Shown piece by piece: positions 50,435 through 58,458 of a stretch of DNA of 64,000 bases (the first letter of the stretch is position 1; each line of letters starts with the position of its first letter). This DNA comes from Nocardioides sp. URHA0032 (lineage in GTDB: Bacteria; Actinomycetota; Actinomycetes; Propionibacteriales; Nocardioidaceae), in contig NZ_JIAV01000015.1 in NCBI RefSeq assembly GCF_000620645.1, forward strand, positions 409,528 through 473,527. The letters run 5' to 3'. The position numbers and the translations under genes are program-made. The notes beneath the pieces are model-generated. The model worked only from the letters and a program-made list of their open reading frames with translations. It ran no database searches and was not told where the DNA came from.

Positions 50435-51180
50435 CCGACCTGATCGAGGTGCACGGGCTGGAGAAGTCCTTCGGCCCTCACCACGTGCTGCGCGGGGTCG
50501 ACTTCGCTGCCCCCGCCGGCTCCGTCACCGTGCTGCTCGGCCCCTCCGGCTCGGGCAAGACCACGATCCTGCGGTCGATGAACGTGCTGGCGACCCCCGA
50601 CGCCGGTGTCGTCCGGATCGGCGACTCCTCGATCGACTTCTCCCGTCCGCCGGACCGCCGCGCGATCAAGTCGCTGCGCGCCCGCAGCGGCATGGTCTTC
50701 CAGGCGCACAATCTGTTCCCCCACAAGACCGTCCTCGGCAACCTGATCGAGGGGCCGGTGCAGGTGCAGAAGCGCTCGCCCGACGAGGCGGCCGCCGACG
50801 CCCGGGCGCTGCTGGAGCAGGTCGGGCTCTCGGGGCGCGAGGACGCCTACCCCTCGCAGCTCTCCGGAGGACAGCAGCAGCGCGTCGGCATCGCCCGCGC
50901 ACTGGCCCTGAAGCCCGAGGTCCTGCTCCTCGACGAGCCCACCTCCGCCCTCGACCCCGAGCTGGTCGGCGAGGTCCTCGCCGTCATCCGCGACCTCGCG
51001 GCGGAGAACTGGACGCTCGTCATCGTCACCCACGAGGTCCACTTCGCCCAGGACGTCGCCGACCAGGTGCTGTTCCTCGACGAGGGCGTCGTGGCAGAGC
51101 GTGGTGGCGCCGAGGTGCTCACCGACCCGCAGGAGGAGCGGACCCGACGGTTCCTGGCCCGGATGCTGGACGCCGGCTGA
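50431..51180 (+). CDS. Amino-acid ABC transporter ATPase
   Basis: 249 residues, GlnQ/HisP type. Walker A LLGPSGSGKTTILRSMN, Q loop VFQAHNLFPHKTVLGN, signature LSGGQQQRVGIARAL, Walker B VLLLDEPTSALDPE and H loop VTHEVHFAQ. ATG 50431 is coupled to the permease fusion. A stem-loop at 51188-51220 follows. Confidence 0.95.
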   Translation: MTDLIEVHGLEKSFGPHHVLRGVDFAAPAGSVTVLLGPSGSGKTTILRSMNVLATPDAGVVRIGDSSIDFSRPPDRRAIKSLRARSGMVFQAHNLFPHKTVLGNLIEGPVQVQKRSPDEAAADARALLEQVGLSGREDAYPSQLSGGQQQRVGIARALALKPEVLLLDEPTSALDPELVGEVLAVIRDLAAENWTLVIVTHEVHFAQDVADQVLFLDEGVVAERGGAEVLTDPQEERTRRFLARMLDAG

Positions 51181-51187
51181 GCCTCCG

Positions 51188-51220
51188 GCCTCCTCCGTGG
51201 CCCGCTCAGCCGGAGGAGGC
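51188..51220. terminator. Bidirectional terminator between convergent genes
   Basis: GCCTCCTCCG (51188-51197) and CGGAGGAGGC (51211-51220) form a perfect 10-bp stem with a 13-base loop. It follows the ATPase stop by 7 bp and contains the stop of the LamG gene from the other side, so it can end both transcripts. Confidence 0.65.
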
Positions 51221-51925
51221 GACCTGCTGCTCGACGATCGATCGGGCGTCGGGGTCGACGACCCAGCTGGCGAAGTCGGTGCGCCCGAAGTGCTGGTCCG
51301 ACGCCCCGGCGCCGGCGGTCTTGTTGCCCAGCGTGAGGTTCCGGCTGTTGCTGACGGCACCCGGGTTCCACACCAGCGAGGTGACCACCCCGTCGACGGT
51401 CACTCCCACCGCACCGTCGTCCCGCCAGCAGACCGCCGTGTGCCACGCACCGTCGTCGACGTTGACCGTGGAGGTGATGAGCCGGGCCCCCGTGGTGCCC
51501 TTGACCCGGCAGTCGACGGTGCCCTGGGCGGGCGAGACCAGCTGGAGCTTGACCTGCCCCGGATCGCCGAAGAGCCCCTTCTGCATCAGGTTGCCGCTGT
51601 AGCTGCTGGTGTTGGGGATCGGTTGCGACGTGAAGACGATCCCCATCGCGAAGTCCTGGGTGCCGGGGTTGTCGTACCGGCTGTTGGCCGCCGTCCCCAG
51701 GGAGGGTGCCCTGGTGAACTCCACGGCGCCGCCGACCTTGCCGGGCACCGACCCGATGCCCTGTCCGGTGAAGGTCACCGGCTGGGTCCCGTCGGCATCG
51801 CGGACGACGCCGTTGCTGAGGTCCATGCTCCAAGAGTTGCCCGGCGTCGCCGCGAAGGCCGCAGGCACCACGGACAGCGCGACTGCAGCCGCGATCGCCA
51901 CCGCTGTGGCACGAGCCTTGGACAT
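51206..51925 (-). CDS. Secreted LamG/concanavalin-A-like domain protein
   Basis: 239 residues. A Sec signal peptide with cleavage about AFA-ATP (residue 25), then one jelly-roll domain: GKVGGAVEFTRAPSL, DFAMGIVFTSQPIP, GAWHTAVCWRDDGAVGVTVDGVV and NSRNLTLGNKT are typical LamG_3 strands. Two Cys (DCRVKG and AVCWRD) could pair. Likely a surface or secreted carbohydrate/protein binder; no catalytic residues seen. ATG 51925. Confidence 0.78.
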   Translation of the reverse strand: MSKARATAVAIAAAVALSVVPAAFAATPGNSWSMDLSNGVVRDADGTQPVTFTGQGIGSVPGKVGGAVEFTRAPSLGTAANSRYDNPGTQDFAMGIVFTSQPIPNTSSYSGNLMQKGLFGDPGQVKLQLVSPAQGTVDCRVKGTTGARLITSTVNVDDGAWHTAVCWRDDGAVGVTVDGVVTSLVWNPGAVSNSRNLTLGNKTAGAGASDQHFGRTDFASWVVDPDARSIVEQQVASSG

Positions 51926-52300
51926 GAGTCGCTCCTGTCGCCGGTAGTGCGGTCCTACACCCCCCACGGCCGTCGGCAGAAGGAGCGGAGGACAGGATCA
52001 CCACGATTGATGAGACCGGTCAGGGGCGCACCGGCGCCGGCTGCGGGCAGCGCGCGGACCGTCCAGCGCCGGCGCCTGAGACGTCAACGCTGGACGGCGG
52101 GGCCCGGTCAGCAGTGGTGGCCGGCCCGGGGTGACCCCGTGCACTGCCCACGGAGTCCCCTCGGGAACGCCCGCCCGGATAGGGACGATCTCGGATCAGG
52201 CCAATGGGCATCACGAGCCCGAGATCACGAGCGCTGGTTCAAGAGTAGGCGCCAGCCCACTCACCCGCCCTCGCCCGAACTGGGGAAGTTCCGAGCCCGG
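51926..52300. other. 375-bp intergenic stretch with no gene
   Basis: It holds the promoter region of the LamG gene (right side of 51925) and the 3' flank of the M1 peptidase gene. The only structure seen is an inverted repeat GATCTCGG (52187-52194) / CCGAGATC (52219-52226) with a 24-base loop, possibly a terminator for the peptidase. Short frames here have no codon bias. Confidence 0.4.
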
Positions 52301-53707
52301 CTAGTACCCGCGCGGGCGGGCGGGGGTGTACAGCCAGCGGCGGAACATCCGGTGCAGTCGATCACCCGAGATGCGTTCGCTGAGCCCGATGAAGCCATGT
52401 GTGGACGCCCCGCCGTGCCGGCGCAGTCTCGCCCAGCTCCGGAGGATGTCGAAGAAGTGGTCGGTCCCGACGCGCTGCCGCAGGACCTGCAGCGTCATCG
52501 CGCCTCGCAGGTAGGCGGGACCGAACAGGTCGGCCGGGTCCGAGAGCGCGGCCGGTGCCGGCTTCCAGAGATCTGACTTCGGTCCGTTCTGCCGGTACAG
52601 CGCGCGGAACGTCGCGCGTGTCGAGTCTCCGCCGTGGGCGGCCGTCCAGAGCCACTCGGCGTAGGTGGCGAACCCCTCGTTGAGCCAGATGTCGCCCCAG
52701 TCGCGGGGCGTCACCGAGTCGCCGTACCACTGGTGGGCGAGCTCGTGGACCAGCACGCCGACGCCCGGGCCGCCCGGGTAGACCGGCCGGTCCTGGGTCT
52801 CCAGCGCGTAGCCGACCGACAGCTCGTGCGCGACCATGCCGGTGCTGTCGAAGGGATAGGCGCCGAAGCGGCGCTCCTCCCAGCGCACGATCCGGGGCAC
52901 GAGGTGGCGCGCCCCGCGCTGCGGCCCGAGGCTTCGCTCGACGAACGACCAGACCGGCAACCGGCGGCCGGCGACGGTGCGCATGGTCGACCGGAACACC
53001 CGGTAGTCGCCGATCGAGATCATCGCGAGGTAGCTCGCCATCGGCTCTCCCTGGCGCCACGTCCACGTCGTTCGCGCTCCGTGGCGCGACCGGTCCACCA
53101 GGATGCCGTTAGCGACGACCGCCCGGCGGCTCGGGGCGGTGACCGCGAAGGTGTAGCGCGCCTTGTCGCGCGGGGTGTCGTTGTCGGGGAACCAGGTCAT
53201 CGCACCCACCGGCTCGTTCACCGTGGTCGCCCCGTCGGCGGTGGCGATCCACCCCTCCGACGACCCGTCGGGATCGGTGTGGCTGTGCGGGGTGCCGTGA
53301 TAGGCGACCCTGGCGGCGAAGGCGCCGCGCACGGGCCGCACCGGCGTGATGACGAGCTCGTGCCCGTGGCGACGGAACGTCGCCTCCCGACCATCGACAC
53401 GCACCCGCTCGACCCGGAGCCCCTCGAGGTCCAGGGAGAACGACGACAGGGGGTGACGCGCCCGAGCGGTCAGCCGGGTCGATGCGGAGATCGAGCCGTC
53501 CCGCCGGTAGTCCAGCACGACCCGGTAGCGCTGGGCGTCGTAGCCGCCGTTGCCGGCCTGCGGGAACAGCGAGTCGCCCGACCCGGTCGAACCCGGAACC
53601 GGACCGGGCCCGGGCGCCGCTGCGAGAGGACCGGCCGCGCCGCCGACCACCACGGCCGCCGTCACCGCGGCGCACACCATGCCCTTCAGGGACGAGATCG
53701 CCGCCAT
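52301..53707 (-). CDS. Secreted M1-family metallopeptidase
   Basis: 468 residues. Signal peptide (about 1-30, [15 protein letters not shown]), a beta N domain, then the gluzincin catalytic domain: [11 protein letters not shown] with zinc ligands H321 and H325 and catalytic E322, and [10 protein letters not shown] with the third ligand Glu about 18 residues on. The G-x-M-E-N aminopeptidase motif is replaced by GYALETQ, so substrate handling may differ. It lacks the C-terminal ERAP-like domain, as do short secreted M1 enzymes of actinobacteria. ATG 53707. Confidence 0.9.
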   Translation of the reverse strand: MAAISSLKGMVCAAVTAAVVVGGAAGPLAAAPGPGPVPGSTGSGDSLFPQAGNGGYDAQRYRVVLDYRRDGSISASTRLTARARHPLSSFSLDLEGLRVERVRVDGREATFRRHGHELVITPVRPVRGAFAARVAYHGTPHSHTDPDGSSEGWIATADGATTVNEPVGAMTWFPDNDTPRDKARYTFAVTAPSRRAVVANGILVDRSRHGARTTWTWRQGEPMASYLAMISIGDYRVFRSTMRTVAGRRLPVWSFVERSLGPQRGARHLVPRIVRWEERRFGAYPFDSTGMVAHELSVGYALETQDRPVYPGGPGVGVLVHELAHQWYGDSVTPRDWGDIWLNEGFATYAEWLWTAAHGGDSTRATFRALYRQNGPKSDLWKPAPAALSDPADLFGPAYLRGAMTLQVLRQRVGTDHFFDILRSWARLRRHGGASTHGFIGLSERISGDRLHRMFRRWLYTPARPRGY

Positions 53708-53981
53708 CCAGCGACCCTAGGGGCGGCACCGCGCACGCACAACGGCGTCGTCGCAGCGAGGCCGACAGCCGCCGGATCTTCACCAATTGTGACGTGTCGC
53801 GACGATCCGGGCGGTGTGATGATCAACGCGACGACCGACCTGTCGGCCGTGCCACACCTTCATCATCGCGTTCATGCCTGGGGAATCTCGGTCAGCCACG
53901 GCAGCGCGGCCCGGTTCGAAGCCACGTTGCACGCCCATCGGGGACAGCCCCGTGAGTCTTCTCGATCGGGGATGGTCACCC

Positions 53982-56021
53982 ATGTGGAGCAAGCGTCGTC
54001 GTGTCCTGGTTGCCACGCTGTCGGCGGGGGTCCTCGCCATCGGTCTCGGATCGACGGCCGGCACGCCGTCGGCCGGGGCGGCACCGTTCAACCTCCACCA
54101 CCTCAACAAGATCCAGAGCCGGCTGGTCTCCGGCGAGCTGCACGCCGCGCTGAGCGGGCCGGGAGCCTCGACGAACTCCGTCCCCGGCGGCGGCGACGGG
54201 GACCAGGACCACGGCGCCGACGGCGCGGCGAACACGCCGCCGGACAGCATCGGCCCGAGCGTCGGACAGGGCGGCCTGCCGGCCAACGTGGCGCCCGCCG
54301 GCACCGGAGCGTGCAGCCAGCGCTTCGGCAGCAACGTGAAGGTCAACCAGAACTGCCTGAACATCTCGGACCCGGACCTCCAGGGACGCGGTCAGGCCAA
54401 CAACGAGAGCTTCATCGCGCAGGACCCCTTCGACCGCCGCCACATCATCGCCTCCGACAACGACTACGTCCGCGGTGACGGCACCTGCGGCTCGGCGTAC
54501 TCCCTGGACGGCGGGCGGTCGTGGAACAACTCCACGGTCCCGGACGTCTTCACCCGGGGCGGCGGGGACAACGCCCGTCAGTACTGGCAGGCGGGCGGGG
54601 ACACCTCCGTCGCCTGGGACACGCGCGGCAACGCGTACCTCTCCTGCCAGCTGTTCAACCGCGGCCTGGTCGCGTCGAGCGACCCGGACCAGTCGAGCTC
54701 GTTCGTCGTCTTCCGCTCGACCGGGAACAACGGCGCATCGTGGAACTTCCCGGGCCGCTACGTCGCCGCGACCTTCGACGCGCCGGGCACCGCGGGCGTC
54801 CTGGAGGACAAGCAGCTGATCGCGGTCGATGCCTCGCGGACCAGCCCGTACCGCGACCGCGTCTACGTCACCTGGACCGAGTTCGCCGCGGACGGGACCG
54901 CGTACATCTACGAGGCGTACTCCAGCGACTACGGCGAGACGTTCAGCCCGCGCGTCCTGGTCAGCGCCGACAGCGCCCTGTGCCCCACGACGTTCGGCGT
55001 GGCGACCCCCCAGGGCCGCTGCAACGAGAACCAGTTCTCCGACCCCTTCGTCGGGCGGGACGGCACCCTGTACGTCACCTGGTCGAACTTCAACAATGCG
55101 GTCACGGCCCCCGACAACCGCAACCAGGTGCTGCTGGCCAGGTCGACCGACGGCGGTGCCACGTTCAGCGCGCCCGTCAAGGTCAGCGACTACTACGACC
55201 TGCCCGACTGCGACACCTACCAGGGTGACGGCGCGGATCCCGGGCGCGCCTGCGTGCCCGAGAAGGGATCGTCCACGAAGTCGGTCTTCCGGGCCACGAA
55301 CTACCCCTCGGGCGCGGTCGACCCGACCAACCCGAACAAGGTCGTCGTGACCGTCGGCTCCTACATCAACCGCAACTCGAACGAGTCCCACGGGTGCACG
55401 CCGGCGGGCGTCTCCCCTGACACCGGCCAGGACCTCTACACCGGGGTCAAGACCGGCGGGTGCAACAACGACATCCTGGTCAGCGTCTCCCGCGACCGCG
55501 GCGCGTCGTTCACCGGCACCACGACAGACCCGCGGGCGATGACCTCCGTGACCCAGGAGCGCCGGCAGTCCACGACCGACCAGTTCTGGCAGTGGGCTGC
55601 GTTCAGCTCCCACGGGACCGTGGCCGTCGACTACTACGACCGGCAGTACGGCTCGGACGAGCGCACCGGCTACTCGGACCTCAGCCTCTCGGGGAGCCGT
55701 GACCTCGCCGGGTTCGGGACCACGCGCGTGACGACGAGCTCCATGCCACCCCCGACCCAGTTCCCGGGACCGAACGGCGGCCAGTTCTACGGTGACTACA
55801 CCGGGCTCACCGTGACCGACGAGCGGGCCCACCCCGTGTGGAGCGACACCCGCCCCGTGGACGTGTTCCTCTGCCCGGACAGCGCCACCGGACCGGGCGA
55901 CCCGCCGCGGTTGTGCACGGCGACGGAGACGAACGGGCTTCGGGCCAACGACCAGGAGATGTTCACCGACTCGGTGGCCATCCCCACGGGACGCCACTGG
56001 CACCATCCTCCACGCACCTGA
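53982..56021 (+). CDS. Secreted sialidase-fold (BNR) protein
   Basis: 679 residues. A twin-basic start (SKRRRVLVATLSAGVLAIG) with signal cleavage near GAA (residue 32). A Gly/Asp-rich segment (about 60-95) precedes a six-bladed propeller with Asp-box repeats: YSLDGGRSWNN, FRSTGNNGASWNF, YSSDYGETF, RSTDGGATF, SRDRGASF. No sialidase Arg triad was confirmed, so it may be a glycan- or protein-binding exo-protein. Even Cys content (CGS, CPTT, CNEN, CDTY) suggests disulfides. ATG 53982; an upstream in-frame ATG at 53874 would bury the signal. Confidence 0.75.
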   Translation: MWSKRRRVLVATLSAGVLAIGLGSTAGTPSAGAAPFNLHHLNKIQSRLVSGELHAALSGPGASTNSVPGGGDGDQDHGADGAANTPPDSIGPSVGQGGLPANVAPAGTGACSQRFGSNVKVNQNCLNISDPDLQGRGQANNESFIAQDPFDRRHIIASDNDYVRGDGTCGSAYSLDGGRSWNNSTVPDVFTRGGGDNARQYWQAGGDTSVAWDTRGNAYLSCQLFNRGLVASSDPDQSSSFVVFRSTGNNGASWNFPGRYVAATFDAPGTAGVLEDKQLIAVDASRTSPYRDRVYVTWTEFAADGTAYIYEAYSSDYGETFSPRVLVSADSALCPTTFGVATPQGRCNENQFSDPFVGRDGTLYVTWSNFNNAVTAPDNRNQVLLARSTDGGATFSAPVKVSDYYDLPDCDTYQGDGADPGRACVPEKGSSTKSVFRATNYPSGAVDPTNPNKVVVTVGSYINRNSNESHGCTPAGVSPDTGQDLYTGVKTGGCNNDILVSVSRDRGASFTGTTTDPRAMTSVTQERRQSTTDQFWQWAAFSSHGTVAVDYYDRQYGSDERTGYSDLSLSGSRDLAGFGTTRVTTSSMPPPTQFPGPNGGQFYGDYTGLTVTDERAHPVWSDTRPVDVFLCPDSATGPGDPPRLCTATETNGLRANDQEMFTDSVAIPTGRHWHHPPRT

Positions 56022-56038
56022 CCTCGGCGAGGGTCGGA

Positions 56039-56060
56039 CCGGGCACCGGACCCGGCCCGG
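56039..56060. terminator. Weak GC stem-loop between convergent genes
   Basis: CCGGGC (56039-56044) and GCCCGG (56055-56060) in a 69-bp gap between the BNR gene and the lipoprotein gene. The stem is short and the whole gap is GC-rich, so the call is tentative. Confidence 0.3.
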
Positions 56061-56090
56061 CCCCGCACGGGGAGCGTCGGACCAGCGAGC

Positions 56091-56543
56091 TCACTGCTTG
56101 GCCGCGGCCACCTGCAGCAGCGTCGTGCCCTCGCACGTCTCCGAGCTCTTGATCGCCCAGGTGCCCGAGTAGCCGTTGCCGGACCAGGTCGCCTCGGCGT
56201 CGTCGTGCTCGGCCTCGCCCTGGGTGGCGACGAAGCCGGCTTCCTCGAGGTCGTGCTGCATGAACGGCAGCACTCCCTCGAAGCTCGACCCGACCTGGGC
56301 GGTGACGGCCAGGCCGCCGCCGGGCACCGGCTCGGTGCCGGTGACCACGGTGCCCGGCGGGAAGGGCCAGGCCGTCGGGAAGGTGCCGTCGCTGGGGAGC
56401 GAGGCCGGGGAAAGACTGCTCATGCACGACGGGGCCGGTGAGTCGGTCGCCTCGTCGCTGTCACCCCCGCACGCCGACGTGAGCGCCAGGCCCAGCGTCG
56501 CCAGGGCGAGCCCGACGGCACGGGACCGGATGGTCGCCCTCAT
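56091..56543 (-). CDS. Small lipoprotein coupled to a BNR protein
   Basis: 150 residues. Signal peptide with lipidated Cys25 (LALTSACGG), acidic linker, then a compact domain of about 110 residues (PTAWPFPPGTVVTG, GGGLAVTAQVGSSFEGVLPFM, EEAGFVATQGEAEHDDAEATWSG, W-A-I-K-S) that looks like a two-layer alpha/beta fold. No known family is recognised. ATG 56543 overlaps the stop of the BNR gene upstream (ATGA), so it is co-expressed and may anchor or assist that protein. Confidence 0.7.
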   Translation of the reverse strand: MRATIRSRAVGLALATLGLALTSACGGDSDEATDSPAPSCMSSLSPASLPSDGTFPTAWPFPPGTVVTGTEPVPGGGLAVTAQVGSSFEGVLPFMQHDLEEAGFVATQGEAEHDDAEATWSGNGYSGTWAIKSSETCEGTTLLQVAAAKQ

Positions 56544-58414
56544 CTGTCGTACTTCGCGAACAGGGTCTTGCCGCTCAGCTGCCGGACGATCGCGCCGTGG
56601 TTGACCAGGCCGTTGGCCGACACTGTGTCGCTGGCGACGCAGTCGCTGGCCTTGTCGAGCGCAGGACCCACGCAACCGTCGGCGAGGCCGACCATCACGT
56701 GGCCGGTCCGGTCGATCGTGATGGCGTCGAAGTCGAGCAGGTTGCGGCAGGGGTTGCTGCCGCCGGCGTTCCAGATGCACCCGCGCTGCACGGGGTCGCC
56801 GGGGGTCGCGTCGACCATCTTCCACGTGGCGCCACGGTCGTAGGTCGTGGCGATGTAGAGATGCCACGCAGCACCGGTGAAGGTCTTGCCGTCGGCGGAC
56901 TTGCCGAAGGACGCCGCCTGGGTCGATCCGGGCGTCCGGGTGCCGAGGAAGGCCACCGAGGCACGGTCGCCGTCGCCGGCCACCACCATCGCGAACTCGG
57001 TGTTGCGGATGCCGGCGAGGCTGCCGATGTTCAGGTTGCGGGTCCAGGTCCTGCCGTGGTCGCGGGAGATGGCCACGCGAGCCTCCCCGGTGCCGTCGGC
57101 GTAGGAGACGTAGAGCGTGTTGTCCTTGCCGATGCCGACGTACGGGTCGGACTGGCCGGCGATGCTGCCCGGGATGGTGCGGACCGTCCAGGTCTGCCCG
57201 CCGTCACGGGACACCGCGACGCCCTGGTGGTTGCCGCAGACGGCGTTCGGCACGTAGGCGGTGCCGTCGGGGCCGACCTGCACGTGACCGTGGATGCCCG
57301 AGCACTCGGTGCTCCACAGCGCCACCGGCGCGCCGAAGGTGACACCGCCGTCGTCGCTGCGCGAGCAGTAGGCCTTGCCGAGCACCAGCGCTCCGCCCTG
57401 GCTGCAGTAGTAGACGGCGTGCGGGTAGCTGCCCGACATGCCCTTCGGGTAGGGGCCGCCGCCGATGGTCTGGTGGTCGAAGCCGTTGATGCCCGTGCCG
57501 CAGCCCTGCGAGGGTCTGCCCGGCGTCGTGAAGTCGTCGTCGGAGTACGCCGTCGCGGAGCAGGCGAGGTAGAGCTGGCTGACGATCGTGCGACCGGTGG
57601 TGTGGTCGGTCCAGCCGATCGGGTCGAGCGAGATCTTGTTCGAGGGGTCGGTCGGGTCGGTGTTGACGTTCTTCCACGTCGAGGTGCGCGCCCGGTCGTC
57701 GAAGTGGACGACGTACTCGTCGGTGTTGGAGGTGAAGAGGGTGTTGCCCGACTTCCAGTTGCTGCCGATGCTCGGCTCGCCCGCGTTGTCGGCGACACCC
57801 GCGGGAGCGCTGAACTGGTGATAGGTCGGCGCCTTGGCCTTCGAGGCCGCCACCTTGCGCGGCTTGATCGTGTACGCCGTGGCCGTGCCGGTGTAGGCGG
57901 TGCCCGTGGGCGGGTTCTGGAACGCGCACACCAGCACGTTGTAGGTGCCGGGCACGCGCGAGGTGACGTTGATGCCCTCGAGGTTCTGCGAGCCGTCGGA
58001 GGCGGCCACGAGCTTGCCGTCGGGGCCGTAGAGATACATCGCGAGGTCGTTGGTGGTGTTGGCACCGGCGTCGTCGGTCCACCTCACCGAGAACCGGACG
58101 AGGGTCTCGTAGCGCCGAGGCAGGTCCTTCGGGAACGACACGCGCACCTGGTGCTGGCTGTTGAGGCTCGGGTTCGCCGGGTCGCAGGCGCCGGTGGGGT
58201 CGTCGACGCCGAGCTGGCCCCACACCAGGCCCGAGTTGCCGTTGTTGAACGGCGCGTTGCCCTGCCACGAGGTGCTGGCGTGCCCCGGCGCTGACGGCAC
58301 GCTGACCTCGGAAGGGCCCGAGGCCGGTGCGGACGAGGCGTTCGCGACCAGGCATGCGCAGGCGGCGGCGACGGCCGCGGCTCCGGCGAGGAGGCGGCGT
58401 TGGAGAGCAGGCAT
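56540..58414 (-). CDS. Secreted sialidase-fold (BNR) protein with a pre-peptidase-like domain
   Basis: 624 residues. Signal peptide about 1-30 (LLAGAAAVAAACACLVANASS). Residues about 60-190 look like a beta-sandwich pre-peptidase C-type domain (RYETLVRFSVRWTDDAG, DLAMYLYGPDGKLVA, GTYNVLVCAFQNP). The rest is a propeller with Asp boxes SRSDDGGVTF, SRDGGQTW, SRDHGRTW and TYDRGATWK. ATG 58414 (MPALQRR). Role unknown; it and the 53982 protein are the same fold but not close copies. Confidence 0.75.
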   Translation of the reverse strand: MPALQRRLLAGAAAVAAACACLVANASSAPASGPSEVSVPSAPGHASTSWQGNAPFNNGNSGLVWGQLGVDDPTGACDPANPSLNSQHQVRVSFPKDLPRRYETLVRFSVRWTDDAGANTTNDLAMYLYGPDGKLVAASDGSQNLEGINVTSRVPGTYNVLVCAFQNPPTGTAYTGTATAYTIKPRKVAASKAKAPTYHQFSAPAGVADNAGEPSIGSNWKSGNTLFTSNTDEYVVHFDDRARTSTWKNVNTDPTDPSNKISLDPIGWTDHTTGRTIVSQLYLACSATAYSDDDFTTPGRPSQGCGTGINGFDHQTIGGGPYPKGMSGSYPHAVYYCSQGGALVLGKAYCSRSDDGGVTFGAPVALWSTECSGIHGHVQVGPDGTAYVPNAVCGNHQGVAVSRDGGQTWTVRTIPGSIAGQSDPYVGIGKDNTLYVSYADGTGEARVAISRDHGRTWTRNLNIGSLAGIRNTEFAMVVAGDGDRASVAFLGTRTPGSTQAASFGKSADGKTFTGAAWHLYIATTYDRGATWKMVDATPGDPVQRGCIWNAGGSNPCRNLLDFDAITIDRTGHVMVGLADGCVGPALDKASDCVASDTVSANGLVNHGAIVRQLSGKTLFAKYDR

Positions 58415-58458
58415 GCCGGGACAACGACACCGGCCCGGCGCGGTTACCGGCGGCCGGT

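Noticed and set aside
53905..53930. tRNA-like GGTTCGAA box
   Set aside because: No acceptor, anticodon or D stems could be built around it.
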